Of a stretch of 38,518 nt of DNA, positions 1 to 8,850 are shown piece by piece. Each line of letters starts with the position of its first letter. Position 1 is the stretch's first letter. Source of the stretch: an uncultured Caulobacteraceae bacterium (GTDB taxonomy: Bacteria > Pseudomonadota > Alphaproteobacteria > Caulobacterales > Caulobacteraceae); the NCBI GenBank assembly GCA_937138625.1, contig CAKZPF010000009.1:160831-199348 (forward strand), read 5' to 3'. Below the pieces are notes generated by a model, which saw only the letters and a list, made by a program, of their open reading frames with translations, was not told the DNA's origin and did not search any database. The position numbers and the translations under genes are program-made.

Positions 1-121
1 GTGCCCGTTTGGAGACATATAAGGGCAGCAAATTCAGCACCAGGTCGGTTTCGTAAAACCCCTCGGCCGTGGGCTGATAGATAGCAGGGTCGACGATGCG
101 CTCGATGGTGAACTCGTTCAT
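1..121 (-). CDS. N-terminus of a GNAT-like paralog (cut by window edge)
   Basis: The ATG at 121-119 follows directly on the stop codon of the upstream acetyltransferase gene (TAA then ATG, no gap), and the frame stays open for 40 codons to the window edge. Residues 19-40 (EGFYETDLVLNLLPLYVSKR) closely match EEFYRRDLVQNILPLYVAQR in the neighbouring protein, so this is the start of a tandem paralog. Only the N-terminal lobe is visible, and no catalytic motif can be checked. Translational coupling with the upstream gene is likely. Confidence 0.75.
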   Translation of the reverse strand, partial: MNEFTIERIVDPAIYQPTAEGFYETDLVLNLLPLYVSKRA

Positions 122-1012
122 TTAATCCTCGGCGGGTTTGGCGTTGGGAGCGGTAAAGGTATAGGCCGCGTTTTTACAATAAAAGCGAAAGCCCGCCCGT
201 TGGCAGGCCTTATTCGAGCCGATGTTATCCTTATCAGCATAACCCACCACGTGGGTAAAACCGGAGGCCAACGGCCCCTTAATGGCTTGGGCCAAAATGG
301 CGGTGGCGTACCCCTTGCCGCGGCGTTCATGATGGGTGGCCATGGTCGCCAGGGACGCCACAGGGGGGATGAAAATTCCCCGTAGGGTGGCGGCAATCCC
401 GCCATCATCCCAAACCAATTGGCCACCTTCGGAAATTGCCCGACGCAAAGTGGCCTCAACCACCAAAGGGTCACATTCTTCCGGCGGCAGACCCATTTCC
501 TCGCTGCCGCGCTGCATCAATGGCAACAATTCCGGCAAGTCATCAAGTGTGGCTAGGCGCATATGACCCTTGGGGGCAACCGATGCCACCTCCTGGCCAG
601 GCTCGATCATGTAAAAAGTCGAGTCCAAATCCTGTTTCACCGTGCCGCCCGTCAACCGCGCCCACTGCTGGGCCATCACCCCACATACCCGCGCCGGCCC
701 CGTCAGACCCGGACAGCCCGAGGTGGCCACAATGTGCTCCATCAAATCCGCAGCCCCGGCGATGTCTTCTGGGTGTTGCGGCGACATGAAAAAATGAAAA
801 GGCAAACTGCGAAAGGCCGCAAAAACAATTTTGCCATCGCTGTCGCGCACCAGATAGCTTTCCGTGCGTTCATTGCGCGACCGCGCCCGTTGGGCCACAT
901 AAAGGGGCAGAATATTTTGCACCAAATCCCGCCGATAAAACTCTTCCGCCTCGGCCAGAAACAGCCCGGCGGAGGGAAACGATTGAATATGGTATTTGCG
1001 GATCAGGCCCAT
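122..1012 (-). CDS. GNAT family N-acetyltransferase
   Basis: A 296-residue protein with a C-terminal GNAT fold. The acetyl-CoA binding motif ERRGKGYATAIL lies at about residues 227-238 and is followed by the typical NIGSNKACQRAGFRF segment of the last helix and strand. The N-terminal half (about 150 residues) has no obvious motif and may be a second, degenerate GNAT lobe. I chose the ATG at 1012-1010 because AAAGGA lies eight bases upstream; a longer reading to 1060 adds 16 unlikely residues. The substrate is unknown. A paralog starts right after its stop codon, so the two are probably one operon, divergent from dapF. Confidence 0.8.
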   Translation of the reverse strand: MGLIRKYHIQSFPSAGLFLAEAEEFYRRDLVQNILPLYVAQRARSRNERTESYLVRDSDGKIVFAAFRSLPFHFFMSPQHPEDIAGAADLMEHIVATSGCPGLTGPARVCGVMAQQWARLTGGTVKQDLDSTFYMIEPGQEVASVAPKGHMRLATLDDLPELLPLMQRGSEEMGLPPEECDPLVVEATLRRAISEGGQLVWDDGGIAATLRGIFIPPVASLATMATHHERRGKGYATAILAQAIKGPLASGFTHVVGYADKDNIGSNKACQRAGFRFYCKNAAYTFTAPNAKPAED

Positions 1013-1069
1013 ATGTGTCCTTTGGTGTCGAATGTCCTTGATTTGCAGGGACCATAGCACGAAACTCTG

Positions 1070-1873
1070 ATGATGACCTTACCAAACCCCATCTTGATGC
1101 ACGGTCTGGGCAATCGCTTTGCGATACTGGATTTGCGCGGCGGCGGCACCCTGACAGACGATGGCGCAAAAACCCTGGCCAGCCAAACCGGTGTCGACCA
1201 AGTCCTGACCATCGAGCCCGGCCGCGAGGCGGATGTCTATATGGGCATTTGGAACGCTGACGGCAGTCGTGTGGCCGCCTGTGGCAACGGCACGCGATGT
1301 GTAGCCTGGCATGTGTTGGCGGAAACGGGTGGAAGCCGACTGGTCCTTGAAACTGACGCGAGCGTCTTGATGGCCACCGTTAGCGGTGATCACCAGGTCA
1401 GCGTGGATATGGGCGTGCCCAAGCTCGATTGGCCCGATATCCCGCTGGCCGAGCGCATGGACACCCGCTTTGTGGACATTAAGATTGGCCCCATTGACGC
1501 GCCGATCCTGATGGCACCCACCGCCGTCAATATGGGCAACCCCCATGTTGTGTTTTTTGTCGAGGATATCGACAGCATTGACATCCCTGGCGTGGGCCCG
1601 TTGATTGAATGGCATCCCCTGCTGCCCGAAGGCGCCAATGTTGGCTTTGCCACCCTGCAAGGCCCTGCGGATATTCGCCTGCGGGTATGGGAACGCGGGG
1701 CCGGCCTGACCCAGGCCTGTGGCACGGGTGCCTGTGCCGCTTTGGTGGCTGCTCATCGTTTGCGACGCCTGGGTCGCGAGGCCACTGTGCACCTGGATGG
1801 TGGGGATCTGCACGTCACCTGGCGCGATGACGATCATGTGATCATGACCGGCCCGGTGGCCTATGAGACTTGA
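1070..1873 (+). CDS. dapF: Diaminopimelate epimerase DapF
   Basis: Converts LL-diaminopimelate to the meso form, the lysine and peptidoglycan precursor, in the cytoplasm. Both halves of the pseudosymmetric fold carry their catalytic cysteine: ACGNGTRCVAW at about residues 67-77 and ACGTGACAALVA at about 217-228. The HGLGNRFAILD start is typical, and 267 residues is a normal length. Two ATG codons stand together at 1070 and 1073, neither with a clear ribosome binding site, so the start is uncertain by one codon. The stop lies 41 bases before the likely mtaB start; dapF, mtaB and ftsY run as one transcription unit. Confidence 0.95.
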   Translation: MMTLPNPILMHGLGNRFAILDLRGGGTLTDDGAKTLASQTGVDQVLTIEPGREADVYMGIWNADGSRVAACGNGTRCVAWHVLAETGGSRLVLETDASVLMATVSGDHQVSVDMGVPKLDWPDIPLAERMDTRFVDIKIGPIDAPILMAPTAVNMGNPHVVFFVEDIDSIDIPGVGPLIEWHPLLPEGANVGFATLQGPADIRLRVWERGAGLTQACGTGACAALVAAHRLRRLGREATVHLDGGDLHVTWRDDDHVIMTGPVAYET

Positions 1874-1914
1874 TTTTTCCGGCTATCTTCGGCTTATCAG
1901 GGCTGAGGCAACAG

Positions 1915-3198
1915 ATGGATATGACCGGCCAACACCCACGCACAACGGAAACCACACCCATTCAAGTGGTCAATATGGGCTGTCGTTTGAACACGGCAGA
2001 AAGCGAAACCATGGCCAAAAACGCCCAAGACCTGGGCCTTGAGAACACTGTCATCATCAACACCTGTGCGGTCACCCACGAAGCCGTGCGCCAATCCCGC
2101 CAAGCCATCCGCAAGGCCCGGCGGCACAACCCCACGGCCCGCATCCTGGTCACGGGGTGTGCAGTGGAAACGGATGCGGCGGCTTTTGGGAAAATGCCCG
2201 AAATTGATCAGGTCATTGGCAACGCGCAAAAGCTGAACCCGGAGAGCCTGCTGCCCGCCACTGAAACCCAAGCCCAGGTGCAAGACATCATGGCTGTGCG
2301 CGAAATGGCGGAACATTTGGCCGTCAGCACCGAGGCCCGCACCCGTGCCTTCGTTGAAATTCAAAACGGCTGCGATCATCGCTGCACCTTTTGCATCATT
2401 CCCTATGGGCGGGGCAACTCGCGCTCGGCGCCTGTGGGGGACGTGGTCGGCACCATCAAACGCCTGGTGGATGAGGGTGTGTTCGAGGTGGTGCTGACCG
2501 GCGTGGACCTGACAAGTTGGGGCCAACACCTGCCCGGCGAGCCCCGGCTAGGGGATTTGTTGCAACGGATTTTGCGCTCGGTGCCCAATCTGCAACGTCT
2601 GCGGTTGTCGTCTTTGGATGCTATCGAGGTCGACCCCCTGCTGTTTGAGATCATCACCACCGAAGCCCGTGTGGCCCCGCACCTGCACCTGAGCCTGCAA
2701 GCCGGTGATACCCTGACCTTGAAACGCATGAAGCGCCGCCACAGCCGCGACGAGGCCGTGGACCTGTGCCAGCGTTTAAAAGCCGCCAGGCCCGACATTG
2801 CCTTTGGCGCCGATCTGATTGCCGGTTTCCCAACAGAAACCGAGGCCATGTTCCAAAACACGCTGAATTTGGTGCAGGATTGTGGGCTTTCTTATGTGCA
2901 TGTCTTTCCCTACAGCCCCCGGCCCGGCACCCCCGCCGCCCGCATGCCGCAAGTGCCCCGCCCCGAGATTAAGGACCGTGCAAAACGCCTGCGGGAGGTA
3001 GCGACCAAGGCTTTACACCGTCATCTGGATCATAAGATTGGCCAGGTGGAAACCGTGGTGATGGAAACCGAAACGCGAGCACGGGCCGGCGATTTCACCG
3101 ATTTGCGATGTGCAAAACCTCTGGCTGTCGGCAGCCGTCAGCGCTTGCGCATCACGGGCCATGATGGTCAGGTGGCCCACACGGAGACGCAACCATGA
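1915..3198 (+). CDS. mtaB: tRNA t6A37 methylthiotransferase MtaB
   Basis: Radical SAM enzyme that adds a methylthio group to N6-threonylcarbamoyladenosine at position 37 of ANN-decoding tRNAs. The N-terminal UPF0004 domain has three cluster-binding cysteines in NMGCRLN, INTCAV and VTGCAV. The radical SAM motif is CDHRCTFC, followed by IPYGRGNSRS, and the C-terminus looks like a TRAM domain. The frame is open back to a TTG at 1870, but the ATG at 1915 has GAGG six bases upstream and gives the usual length (427 residues). The last codons overlap ftsY by four bases (ATGA), which suggests translational coupling. Confidence 0.9.
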   Translation: MDMTGQHPRTTETTPIQVVNMGCRLNTAESETMAKNAQDLGLENTVIINTCAVTHEAVRQSRQAIRKARRHNPTARILVTGCAVETDAAAFGKMPEIDQVIGNAQKLNPESLLPATETQAQVQDIMAVREMAEHLAVSTEARTRAFVEIQNGCDHRCTFCIIPYGRGNSRSAPVGDVVGTIKRLVDEGVFEVVLTGVDLTSWGQHLPGEPRLGDLLQRILRSVPNLQRLRLSSLDAIEVDPLLFEIITTEARVAPHLHLSLQAGDTLTLKRMKRRHSRDEAVDLCQRLKAARPDIAFGADLIAGFPTETEAMFQNTLNLVQDCGLSYVHVFPYSPRPGTPAARMPQVPRPEIKDRAKRLREVATKALHRHLDHKIGQVETVVMETETRARAGDFTDLRCAKPLAVGSRQRLRITGHDGQVAHTETQP

Positions 3199-4157
3199 GC
3201 ACAGACACACCAGAGAAGCCGAAGAAAAAAGGCTGGTTTTCCCGCCTGACCTCGGGCCTCAACAAAACCTCCAAGTCCCTGACCCAGGCCGTGGGCGACA
3301 TTGTCACCAAAAAGCCCCTGGACCAAGAGACCCTGGACGAGCTTGAGGAAATGCTGATCCTGGCGGACCTTGGCCCCACCGCCGCCGCCGAGGTGATCGC
3401 GCGCTTCAGCAAAACCCGTTTTGGCAAAAACATTTCCGAGGACGAAATCAAAGAGGGCCTGGCCGAGGCCATTGAAGAGATACTGACCCCTTACGAGACC
3501 ACCTTTGCTCCTCTGGCTAGTGATCACAAACCCCATGTTGTGGTGTTTGTGGGCGTGAACGGGGCCGGAAAAACCACCACCATTGGTAAGGTCGCCGCCC
3601 AGATCAAAGCGGACGGTGGTCAGGTGATGTTAGCGGCCTGCGATACCTTTCGCGCCGCGGCCACCGAGCAACTGCAGATCTGGGGAGAGCGCAACACCGT
3701 GCCCGTGGTCGCCGCCCATCAAGGGGCCGATGCCGCTGCTGTCGCCTTTGATGCCCTGAAACGAGCGCGGGATGAGAATATTGATGTGCTGCTGATCGAC
3801 ACCGCAGGCCGGTTACAGAACAAACAAGGGTTGATGGATGAGTTAGCCAAAATCATCCGGATTTTGAAAAAACAAGACGACAGCGCCCCCCATGATGTTT
3901 TGCTGGTTCTGGACGCCACTGTCGGCCGCAATGCGCTGAACCAAGCCGAAGGCTTTGAAAAGGCCACGGGAGTTACGGGCTTGGTTATGACCAAATTGGA
4001 TGGCACGGCGCGGGGTGGTGTGTTGCTGCCCGTGGCCCAGGCTACGAACTTGCCCTTATGTTTAATAGGTGTTGGTGAACAAATCGAAGACTTGCAATCC
4101 TTCAGTGCACGGAGTTTTTCTCGGTCTTTATTTCACCTAGAAAACGAAAGCGGTTGA
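3195..4157 (+). CDS. ftsY: Signal recognition particle receptor FtsY
   Basis: SRP receptor GTPase that docks ribosome-nascent chain complexes to the membrane translocon. The short N-terminal A region is basic (KPKKKGWFSRL), followed by the helical N domain (about 30-100) and the G domain. GTPase motifs are GVNGAGKTTTIGKVA (P-loop), DTFRAAATEQL, DTAGR and TKLDGTARGG. The C-terminus has the family motif GVGEQIEDLQSF. The length, 320 residues, is usual for an FtsY with a short A domain. It starts inside the mtaB stop codon. Confidence 0.97.
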   Translation: MSTDTPEKPKKKGWFSRLTSGLNKTSKSLTQAVGDIVTKKPLDQETLDELEEMLILADLGPTAAAEVIARFSKTRFGKNISEDEIKEGLAEAIEEILTPYETTFAPLASDHKPHVVVFVGVNGAGKTTTIGKVAAQIKADGGQVMLAACDTFRAAATEQLQIWGERNTVPVVAAHQGADAAAVAFDALKRARDENIDVLLIDTAGRLQNKQGLMDELAKIIRILKKQDDSAPHDVLLVLDATVGRNALNQAEGFEKATGVTGLVMTKLDGTARGGVLLPVAQATNLPLCLIGVGEQIEDLQSFSARSFSRSLFHLENESG

Positions 4158-4218
4158 TGAACACGGATCAATGCCTTATACAGCCCCTCGTATTCTGTTG
4201 ATTTAAGAGGGTCTGGTG

Positions 4219-4935
4219 ATGGCCAACACAAAAACATCTGATTTTCATTTGGTACAGTCTCCTACACATCTTTTGCATCGGGCCTTGCAACTGGCCCTTG
4301 ATCTCTATGCCGAGGAATTTAAGGCGCTAAAACTGACCCATCGGCAATTGGCCGTGCTGACGGCCGCAGCGGAATACCAAGGCCTTAGCCAAACAGACCT
4401 GGTGGCCACCACCGGCATTGACCGCTCGACCTTGGCAGAAATGGTGGCGCGGATGATCGACAAAGGCATGTTGGAGCGCAAACGCTCGCCGCGCGATGCC
4501 CGCGCCAACATTGTGACCATCACAGAAGATGGCCGCAAAATCTTGGACGAAGCCCTGCCCCGCATCATGGCGGTCGATAAAAAGATCATGAAAATTCTGC
4601 CCAAAAAGGGCTTGCGCGAGAAATTTCTGCTGGCCTTGCAGCACCTGGCCCATGTCGTGGAAGAAGCCGAAGGCATCGAGACCCTAGAAGACGGTAAGAA
4701 AAAGAAAAAGAAGAAGAAAAAACGCGACAAAGAAGCCAAGGCCAGAGCAGCCAAGGACGAGAAGAAAAAGACTGAAAAAAAGAAGACCAAAAAAGAGAAA
4801 AAAGCCCTGAAAGAGGCCAAGGCCCTAAAGGAACAAATGAAAACCATCGAGAAGAAAATTGAAATTCTCGACTTGAAGGTTCCTGACAGCAAAAAGGGGG
4901 GAGACAAGACCCCCACCACCAAGAAAGCCAGCTGA
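4219..4935 (+). CDS. MarR-like regulator with a lysine-rich tail
   Basis: Residues 15-155 match the MarR winged-helix pattern: LTHRQLAVLTAA, then LSQTDLVATTGIDRSTLAEMVARMIDKG as recognition helix, then the wing RKRSPRDARANIVTITEDG. After residue 158 the protein turns into a tail of about 80 residues dominated by lysine, alanine and glutamate, opening with nine lysines in a row (160-168). The tail looks like histone H1-type or nucleoid-binding tails, but this is inference from composition. AAGAGG lies eight bases before the ATG at 4219; a GTG one codon earlier is possible. It stands alone between ftsY and a convergent gene, and its target is unknown. Confidence 0.85.
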   Translation: MANTKTSDFHLVQSPTHLLHRALQLALDLYAEEFKALKLTHRQLAVLTAAAEYQGLSQTDLVATTGIDRSTLAEMVARMIDKGMLERKRSPRDARANIVTITEDGRKILDEALPRIMAVDKKIMKILPKKGLREKFLLALQHLAHVVEEAEGIETLEDGKKKKKKKKKRDKEAKARAAKDEKKKTEKKKTKKEKKALKEAKALKEQMKTIEKKIEILDLKVPDSKKGGDKTPTTKKAS

Positions 4936-4973
4936 TCCCTAAATCAGGCTAGGTCTTGGGCGGCAACACCTTT

Positions 4974-5279
4974 TTAAATGCGAATATCGATATAGGTCCC
5001 CGGCGGGGGCGCTTCGCCGGGTGCGGGCTGGTCTGTAGCCATGCGCAGCCGTTTGACTTCGGCCTTGGCCTGGATGGGGCGGTCATCGGGTGTGGGTGTG
5101 ATCACTGGGCGTTTGACGGTTTCGGCCACCTCGGGCTTTGGGAAAGCCTGGGCCGAGCCCACGGCTTGGGGTGCGGGCTTGCCACTTTGCAACTCGGCAA
5201 TCATCGCGCGCAACTGGGCGGCGGCATCAACGGATTGTGGACCTGTGCTCATGGCCTCATTGCGCCGTGCGTCGGTCAA
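4974..5279 (-). CDS. Small hypothetical protein downstream of zapE
   Basis: About 100 residues, proline- and alanine-rich, with no recognised domain, signal peptide or membrane segment. It lies 35 bases after the zapE stop in the same direction and could be co-transcribed. The N-terminal part (AAAQLRAMIAELQSG) may form a short helix; the rest looks disordered up to the ending PPGTYIDIRI. The start is unresolved: the longest frame begins at a TTG (5279) without a visible ribosome binding site, and an internal ATG at 5252 has GAGG only two bases upstream. I do not recognise it. Confidence 0.5.
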   Translation of the reverse strand: MTDARRNEAMSTGPQSVDAAAQLRAMIAELQSGKPAPQAVGSAQAFPKPEVAETVKRPVITPTPDDRPIQAKAEVKRLRMATDQPAPGEAPPPGTYIDIRI

Positions 5280-5314
5280 AAAAGGGTTAACAAGACCTGA
5301 AGTGTTGCTTTTTG

Positions 5315-6442
5315 TTAAAGACCCGCTGGGGCATCAGCTTGGCCCCAGGTCGGCGAGCGCATTTCGTGCAAGCGCGAGGCCGTGCGCTGAAATTCAAAGG
5401 CCCCATCCCCCAGCGTATAGAGCCCAAAGGGCTCGGCATCCGCCAAAAACACCAAACGCTTTTTGGCCTCGTAAAAGGCATCCACCAGCGCCACCAGGCG
5501 CTTGGCCGCATTGCGCTTATCGGGGCCCATTTTGGGCACGTCCCGCACAAACAGAGCGTCAAAAGTCTCGGCCAATTTCAAATAGTCCGCAGGCCCCAAT
5601 GGCGCCTCGCAGGCGTCCTTGAAGCTCATTCGGGCCACACGGCCGGCGGCTTCGGGCACATGAAGGCTGCGGCCTGGCATATCCAAATCCCGCGGGCGCA
5701 CTGCCTCGGCGTCTGTGGCCTTTTGCCAGGCCCGTTCAAATGCGGCCTCGGCTTCAGGCTCGAGGGGGGCGAAATAGGCCGCCCCCGTTAACCCCTTCAA
5801 GCGATGGTCCACATCCCCGTCCACTGACACCACAGTCAATTTTTCCTCTAGGGTCTCAAGGAACGGCACAATATGTTGCCGGTTCAAACCGTCCTTATAA
5901 AGCTCGGACGGATGCCGGTTCGATGTGGCCACCACCGTCATCCCTTCTGCGAACAAGGCCTCGAACAAACGGCCCAGGATCATGGCGTCGGCAATGTCCT
6001 CGATCTGAAACTCGTCAAAGCATAGCAGATGCGCATCGTCGTAAATTTTGCTCGCAAGCGCCGGAATGGGATCATTGCCTTTGACGGGCCCGAAAATGAT
6101 CTTACGCTCGGCGGGGCCCGCACGGCGCCAGCGGTTGATGCGGGCGTGCACATCCTTTTGCATAAATTCGTGGAAATGCACGCGGCGCTTTTTTTCAACT
6201 GGCGCGTTTTGAAAAAACAAATCCATCAGGGTCGATTTGCCACGTCCCACCGGCCCCCATAAATACACGCCCGGGGGGGCCTTGTTGTCAGATTTGGTGA
6301 ACGGCAGGCTGAAGCCGGGCTCGGCCATGGTGTTCAAAGCCTCTTCCAGTGTGTTCAGGGCCGCAAGGGCCTCGGTATGCCCGGCGTCTTCCACCAGACG
6401 CCCATCGGCAATCCGCTCTCGATACGCACTCAGAAAAGACAC
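5315..6442 (-). CDS. zapE: Cell division ATPase ZapE (AFG1-like)
   Basis: AFG1/LACE1-type ATPase of 375 residues; in Escherichia coli ZapE acts at the Z-ring under stress. The Walker A motif is GPVGRGKSTLMDLFF near residue 62, and the Walker B region is LLCFDEFQIEDIADAMIL near 135. It also has the family patterns RVHFHEFM, VATSNRHPSELYKDGLNR and a C-terminal VRDVPKMGPDKRNAAKR. The start is GTG at 6442, as the frame has no better upstream codon. It follows the thioredoxin-like gene by 28 bases. zapE is often found near mdh in alphaproteobacteria; here sdh lies between them. Confidence 0.93.
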   Translation of the reverse strand: MSFLSAYRERIADGRLVEDAGHTEALAALNTLEEALNTMAEPGFSLPFTKSDNKAPPGVYLWGPVGRGKSTLMDLFFQNAPVEKKRRVHFHEFMQKDVHARINRWRRAGPAERKIIFGPVKGNDPIPALASKIYDDAHLLCFDEFQIEDIADAMILGRLFEALFAEGMTVVATSNRHPSELYKDGLNRQHIVPFLETLEEKLTVVSVDGDVDHRLKGLTGAAYFAPLEPEAEAAFERAWQKATDAEAVRPRDLDMPGRSLHVPEAAGRVARMSFKDACEAPLGPADYLKLAETFDALFVRDVPKMGPDKRNAAKRLVALVDAFYEAKKRLVFLADAEPFGLYTLGDGAFEFQRTASRLHEMRSPTWGQADAPAGL

Positions 6443-6470
6443 GCGCCTGACACCTCGGCGGGCGGTCCGG

Positions 6471-7106
6471 CTATGACACGCCCAATTCGTTCAACATCAT
6501 TTCCACCTGCTTGGGCTTTTCACACATGCAGATGCGCCATTTGCCATCCACTTTCCACAAAATGGCGGGATAGGCAATCTGAACCCCATTTTGCGCCAAC
6601 AATTCCCGCATGCGGGCGTTGAAAATCTGGCTTTTGTCGACAAGGGCCAGGCGCTCGGGGTCACCTTCGACATTGGGCGGGCGATCTTCAAGCGTATCAT
6701 AGACGCTCATGGGGATATCAAACCACTGGCTATAAAAGTCCCAGTCGCGATGTTTCCAAATCTCGGCAATGGCCGCGCGTTCGCCCACTGTCGAGCGCGG
6801 CTTGCCGTTGCGATCTTCGCGGGCAAAGACAATCACACGGGTGTCCACACCAGCCTGGTGCAGGCGGGGGAAGGCATCCTCCTTAAAGCGCACACAATCC
6901 GGGCACGCCCGGAAGGAAATTTTATAAATCGCAGGCCCATCCAAGCCTGGCGAAACCCAGCCAGAATTTTCCAGAAGTTGCCCGATTTCCTCGGCATGTT
7001 TTTTCAAAGTCACCGGCTTGGTGGGCACGGACGGCTTGCCCCAACCAAACAACGAAAACCCCATCAAAAACGTAGCGGCCAATGCCGTAAACAGTGCAGT
7101 GCGCAT
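6471..7106 (-). CDS. Exported thioredoxin-fold protein (DsbC/DsbG-like)
   Basis: The N-terminus is a likely signal peptide (MRTALFTALAATFLMGFSLF), so the protein should act in the periplasm. A CPDC active-site pair (Cys68 and Cys71) sits after the strand AIYKISFRA, as in thioredoxin-fold oxidoreductases, and IAYPAILWK near the C-terminus supplies the cis-proline. Length and layout suggest a disulfide isomerase or reductase, but the dimerisation domain of DsbC is not evident, so the exact role is open. A strong AAAGGAGG six bases upstream fixes the start. It lies just upstream of zapE. Confidence 0.75.
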   Translation of the reverse strand: MRTALFTALAATFLMGFSLFGWGKPSVPTKPVTLKKHAEEIGQLLENSGWVSPGLDGPAIYKISFRACPDCVRFKEDAFPRLHQAGVDTRVIVFAREDRNGKPRSTVGERAAIAEIWKHRDWDFYSQWFDIPMSVYDTLEDRPPNVEGDPERLALVDKSQIFNARMRELLAQNGVQIAYPAILWKVDGKWRICMCEKPKQVEMMLNELGVS

Positions 7107-7171
7107 GAAAGCCTCCTTTGGGTCTCACTCATAGGTGGTTGAGTGTGCACGCATCATGCCCGTTTGGCCAG

Positions 7172-7270
7172 TTACAATTGGGACAGCCCCTGCAACATGG
7201 CCACACTGCCCAAAATCAACACCACCAAGGCCGTGGTCCAAAACAGGATCGGGTTCTTGATCTCACGCAT
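7172..7270 (-). CDS. Small single-span membrane protein (32 residues)
   Basis: A short frame beginning MREIKNPILFW and ending LQGLSQL, with one hydrophobic segment of about 18 residues (ILFWTTALVVLILGSVAM) behind a charged N-terminus. GGGAAG lies about eight bases before the ATG at 7270. It begins 30 bases after the mmsA stop in the same direction. This layout (ribosome binding site, N-in topology, full-length helix) is that of small bacterial membrane proteins, but nothing identifies a function, and chance cannot be excluded for so short a frame. Confidence 0.45.
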   Translation of the reverse strand: MREIKNPILFWTTALVVLILGSVAMLQGLSQL

Positions 7271-7299
7271 CCGTCGATCTTCCCATAACCTGTGTCAGC

Positions 7300-8796
7300 T
7301 TACGCCATCGTCGGGATGACAAAGGCGCTGTCATCCGTGGCCCCTTCGGGGAAGCGCTGGGTGATGGTTTTGACCTTGGTGAAAAAGCGTACGCCCTCGG
7401 GCCCATGCTGGTTCACATCCCCAAAGGCCGAACGCTTCCAGCCCCCAAAGGTGTGATAGGCCACCGGCACAGGAATGGGCACATTGATGCCCACCATGCC
7501 CACCTGCACACGTTGCGCGAACTCACGCGCCGCATGGCCGTTGCGGGTGAAGATGGCCACGCCGTTGCCGTACTGGTGATTGGTGGGCAGTGCGACCGCT
7601 TCCTCGAAGCTATCGGCGCGCACCAACTGCAGCACGGGACCAAAGATTTCTTCCTGATAGGATTTCATATTGGGCTTAACATGGTCCAACAGGGTTGGGC
7701 CGATGAAGAAGCCCTTTTCGTAGCCTTGCAAACTGAAGTCACGGCCATCGACCACCAGCTCTGAGCCTTCGTCCACACCCATCTGGATGTAATTGGCAAT
7801 GCGGTCGCGGTGTTCGGCGGTGACCACAGGGCCATAATGGGCATCTTTGTCCGTGGAAATGCCCACCTTCAATTTCTCGATTTCGGTGACCAAACGCTCA
7901 CGCAACTCGTTGGCGGTTTTCTCACCCACCGGCACCGCCACAGGCAAGGCCATGCAGCGTTCGCCGGCCGAGCCAAAGGCCGCGCCCACCAAGTCCTTGA
8001 CGGCTTGATCCATATCGGCGTCCGGCATGATGATGCCGTGGTTTTTCGCGCCCCCCATGGCCTGCACCCGTTTGCCGTGGGCCGTACCCGTGGCGTACAC
8101 ATACTGGGCAATATCGCTGGAGCCCACGAAGCTGACGGCCTTGATATCTGGGTGGGTCAGAATGGTGTCGACGGCCACCTTGTCGCCATGCACCACATTC
8201 AAAACGCCTGCGGGTGCACCCGCCTCCATAAATAGTTCCGCCAAACGCAGTGGCACGCTGGGGTCCCGCTCGGAGGGTTTCATCACAAAGGTATTGCCAC
8301 AAGCAATGGCCACACCAAACATCCACATTGGGATCATCGCGGGGAAGTTAAACGGTGTGATGCCCGAGACCACACCCAGCGGCTGGCGCATGGAATAGAC
8401 ATCAATGCCAGGACCGGCACCCTCGGTGTATTCACCCTTTTGCAGATGGGGGATGCCGCAGGCAAACTCGATGACTTCCAAGCCCCGCTGCACATCACCC
8501 TTGCTGTCGGCGATGACCTTGCCGTGTTCTGATGACAACATCTCGGCCAGTTCGTCCATATTGGCTTCGACCAGACGTTTGAACTCGAACATCACCCGTG
8601 CGCGACGTTGGGGATTGATGGTGGCCCATTTGGGGAAGGCGGCCTTGGCGGCTTCGACAGCGTTGCCGACCTCTTCGGCCGTGGCCAATTGCACACGGGC
8701 CTGCACATCACCAGTGTTGGGGTTGAAAATTTCGTGGAACCGGCCGGAACTTCCCTTGTGGGCATCGCCGGAAATGAAATGATGAATGTCGCGCAT
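7300..8796 (-). CDS. mmsA: Methylmalonate-semialdehyde dehydrogenase (CoA-acylating)
   Basis: Converts methylmalonate semialdehyde (valine catabolism) and malonate semialdehyde to propionyl-CoA and acetyl-CoA with NAD. Aldehyde dehydrogenase fold of 498 residues; the catalytic cysteine is in GSAGERCMALPVAV, preceded by GGAKNHGIIMPDADMD, the family signature. SFVGSSDIAQYVY covers the NAD-binding region. The frame is open to 8904, but the ATG at 8796 has GGGAGA nine bases upstream and gives the usual MRDIHHFI start; the extra 36 residues read through promoter DNA. It forms its own unit, possibly with the 32-residue membrane protein. Confidence 0.95.
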   Translation of the reverse strand: MRDIHHFISGDAHKGSSGRFHEIFNPNTGDVQARVQLATAEEVGNAVEAAKAAFPKWATINPQRRARVMFEFKRLVEANMDELAEMLSSEHGKVIADSKGDVQRGLEVIEFACGIPHLQKGEYTEGAGPGIDVYSMRQPLGVVSGITPFNFPAMIPMWMFGVAIACGNTFVMKPSERDPSVPLRLAELFMEAGAPAGVLNVVHGDKVAVDTILTHPDIKAVSFVGSSDIAQYVYATGTAHGKRVQAMGGAKNHGIIMPDADMDQAVKDLVGAAFGSAGERCMALPVAVPVGEKTANELRERLVTEIEKLKVGISTDKDAHYGPVVTAEHRDRIANYIQMGVDEGSELVVDGRDFSLQGYEKGFFIGPTLLDHVKPNMKSYQEEIFGPVLQLVRADSFEEAVALPTNHQYGNGVAIFTRNGHAAREFAQRVQVGMVGINVPIPVPVAYHTFGGWKRSAFGDVNQHGPEGVRFFTKVKTITQRFPEGATDDSAFVIPTMA

Positions 8797-8850
8797 AATG
8801 GTTTTCTCCCGTGGGCTGTACGGAGGTGCTGTCTTTGGCCATGGTCCCTT

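Noticed and set aside
1079..1837. 252-residue minus-strand frame opposite dapF
   Set aside because: Complete overlap with dapF, whose motifs are intact; no independent support.
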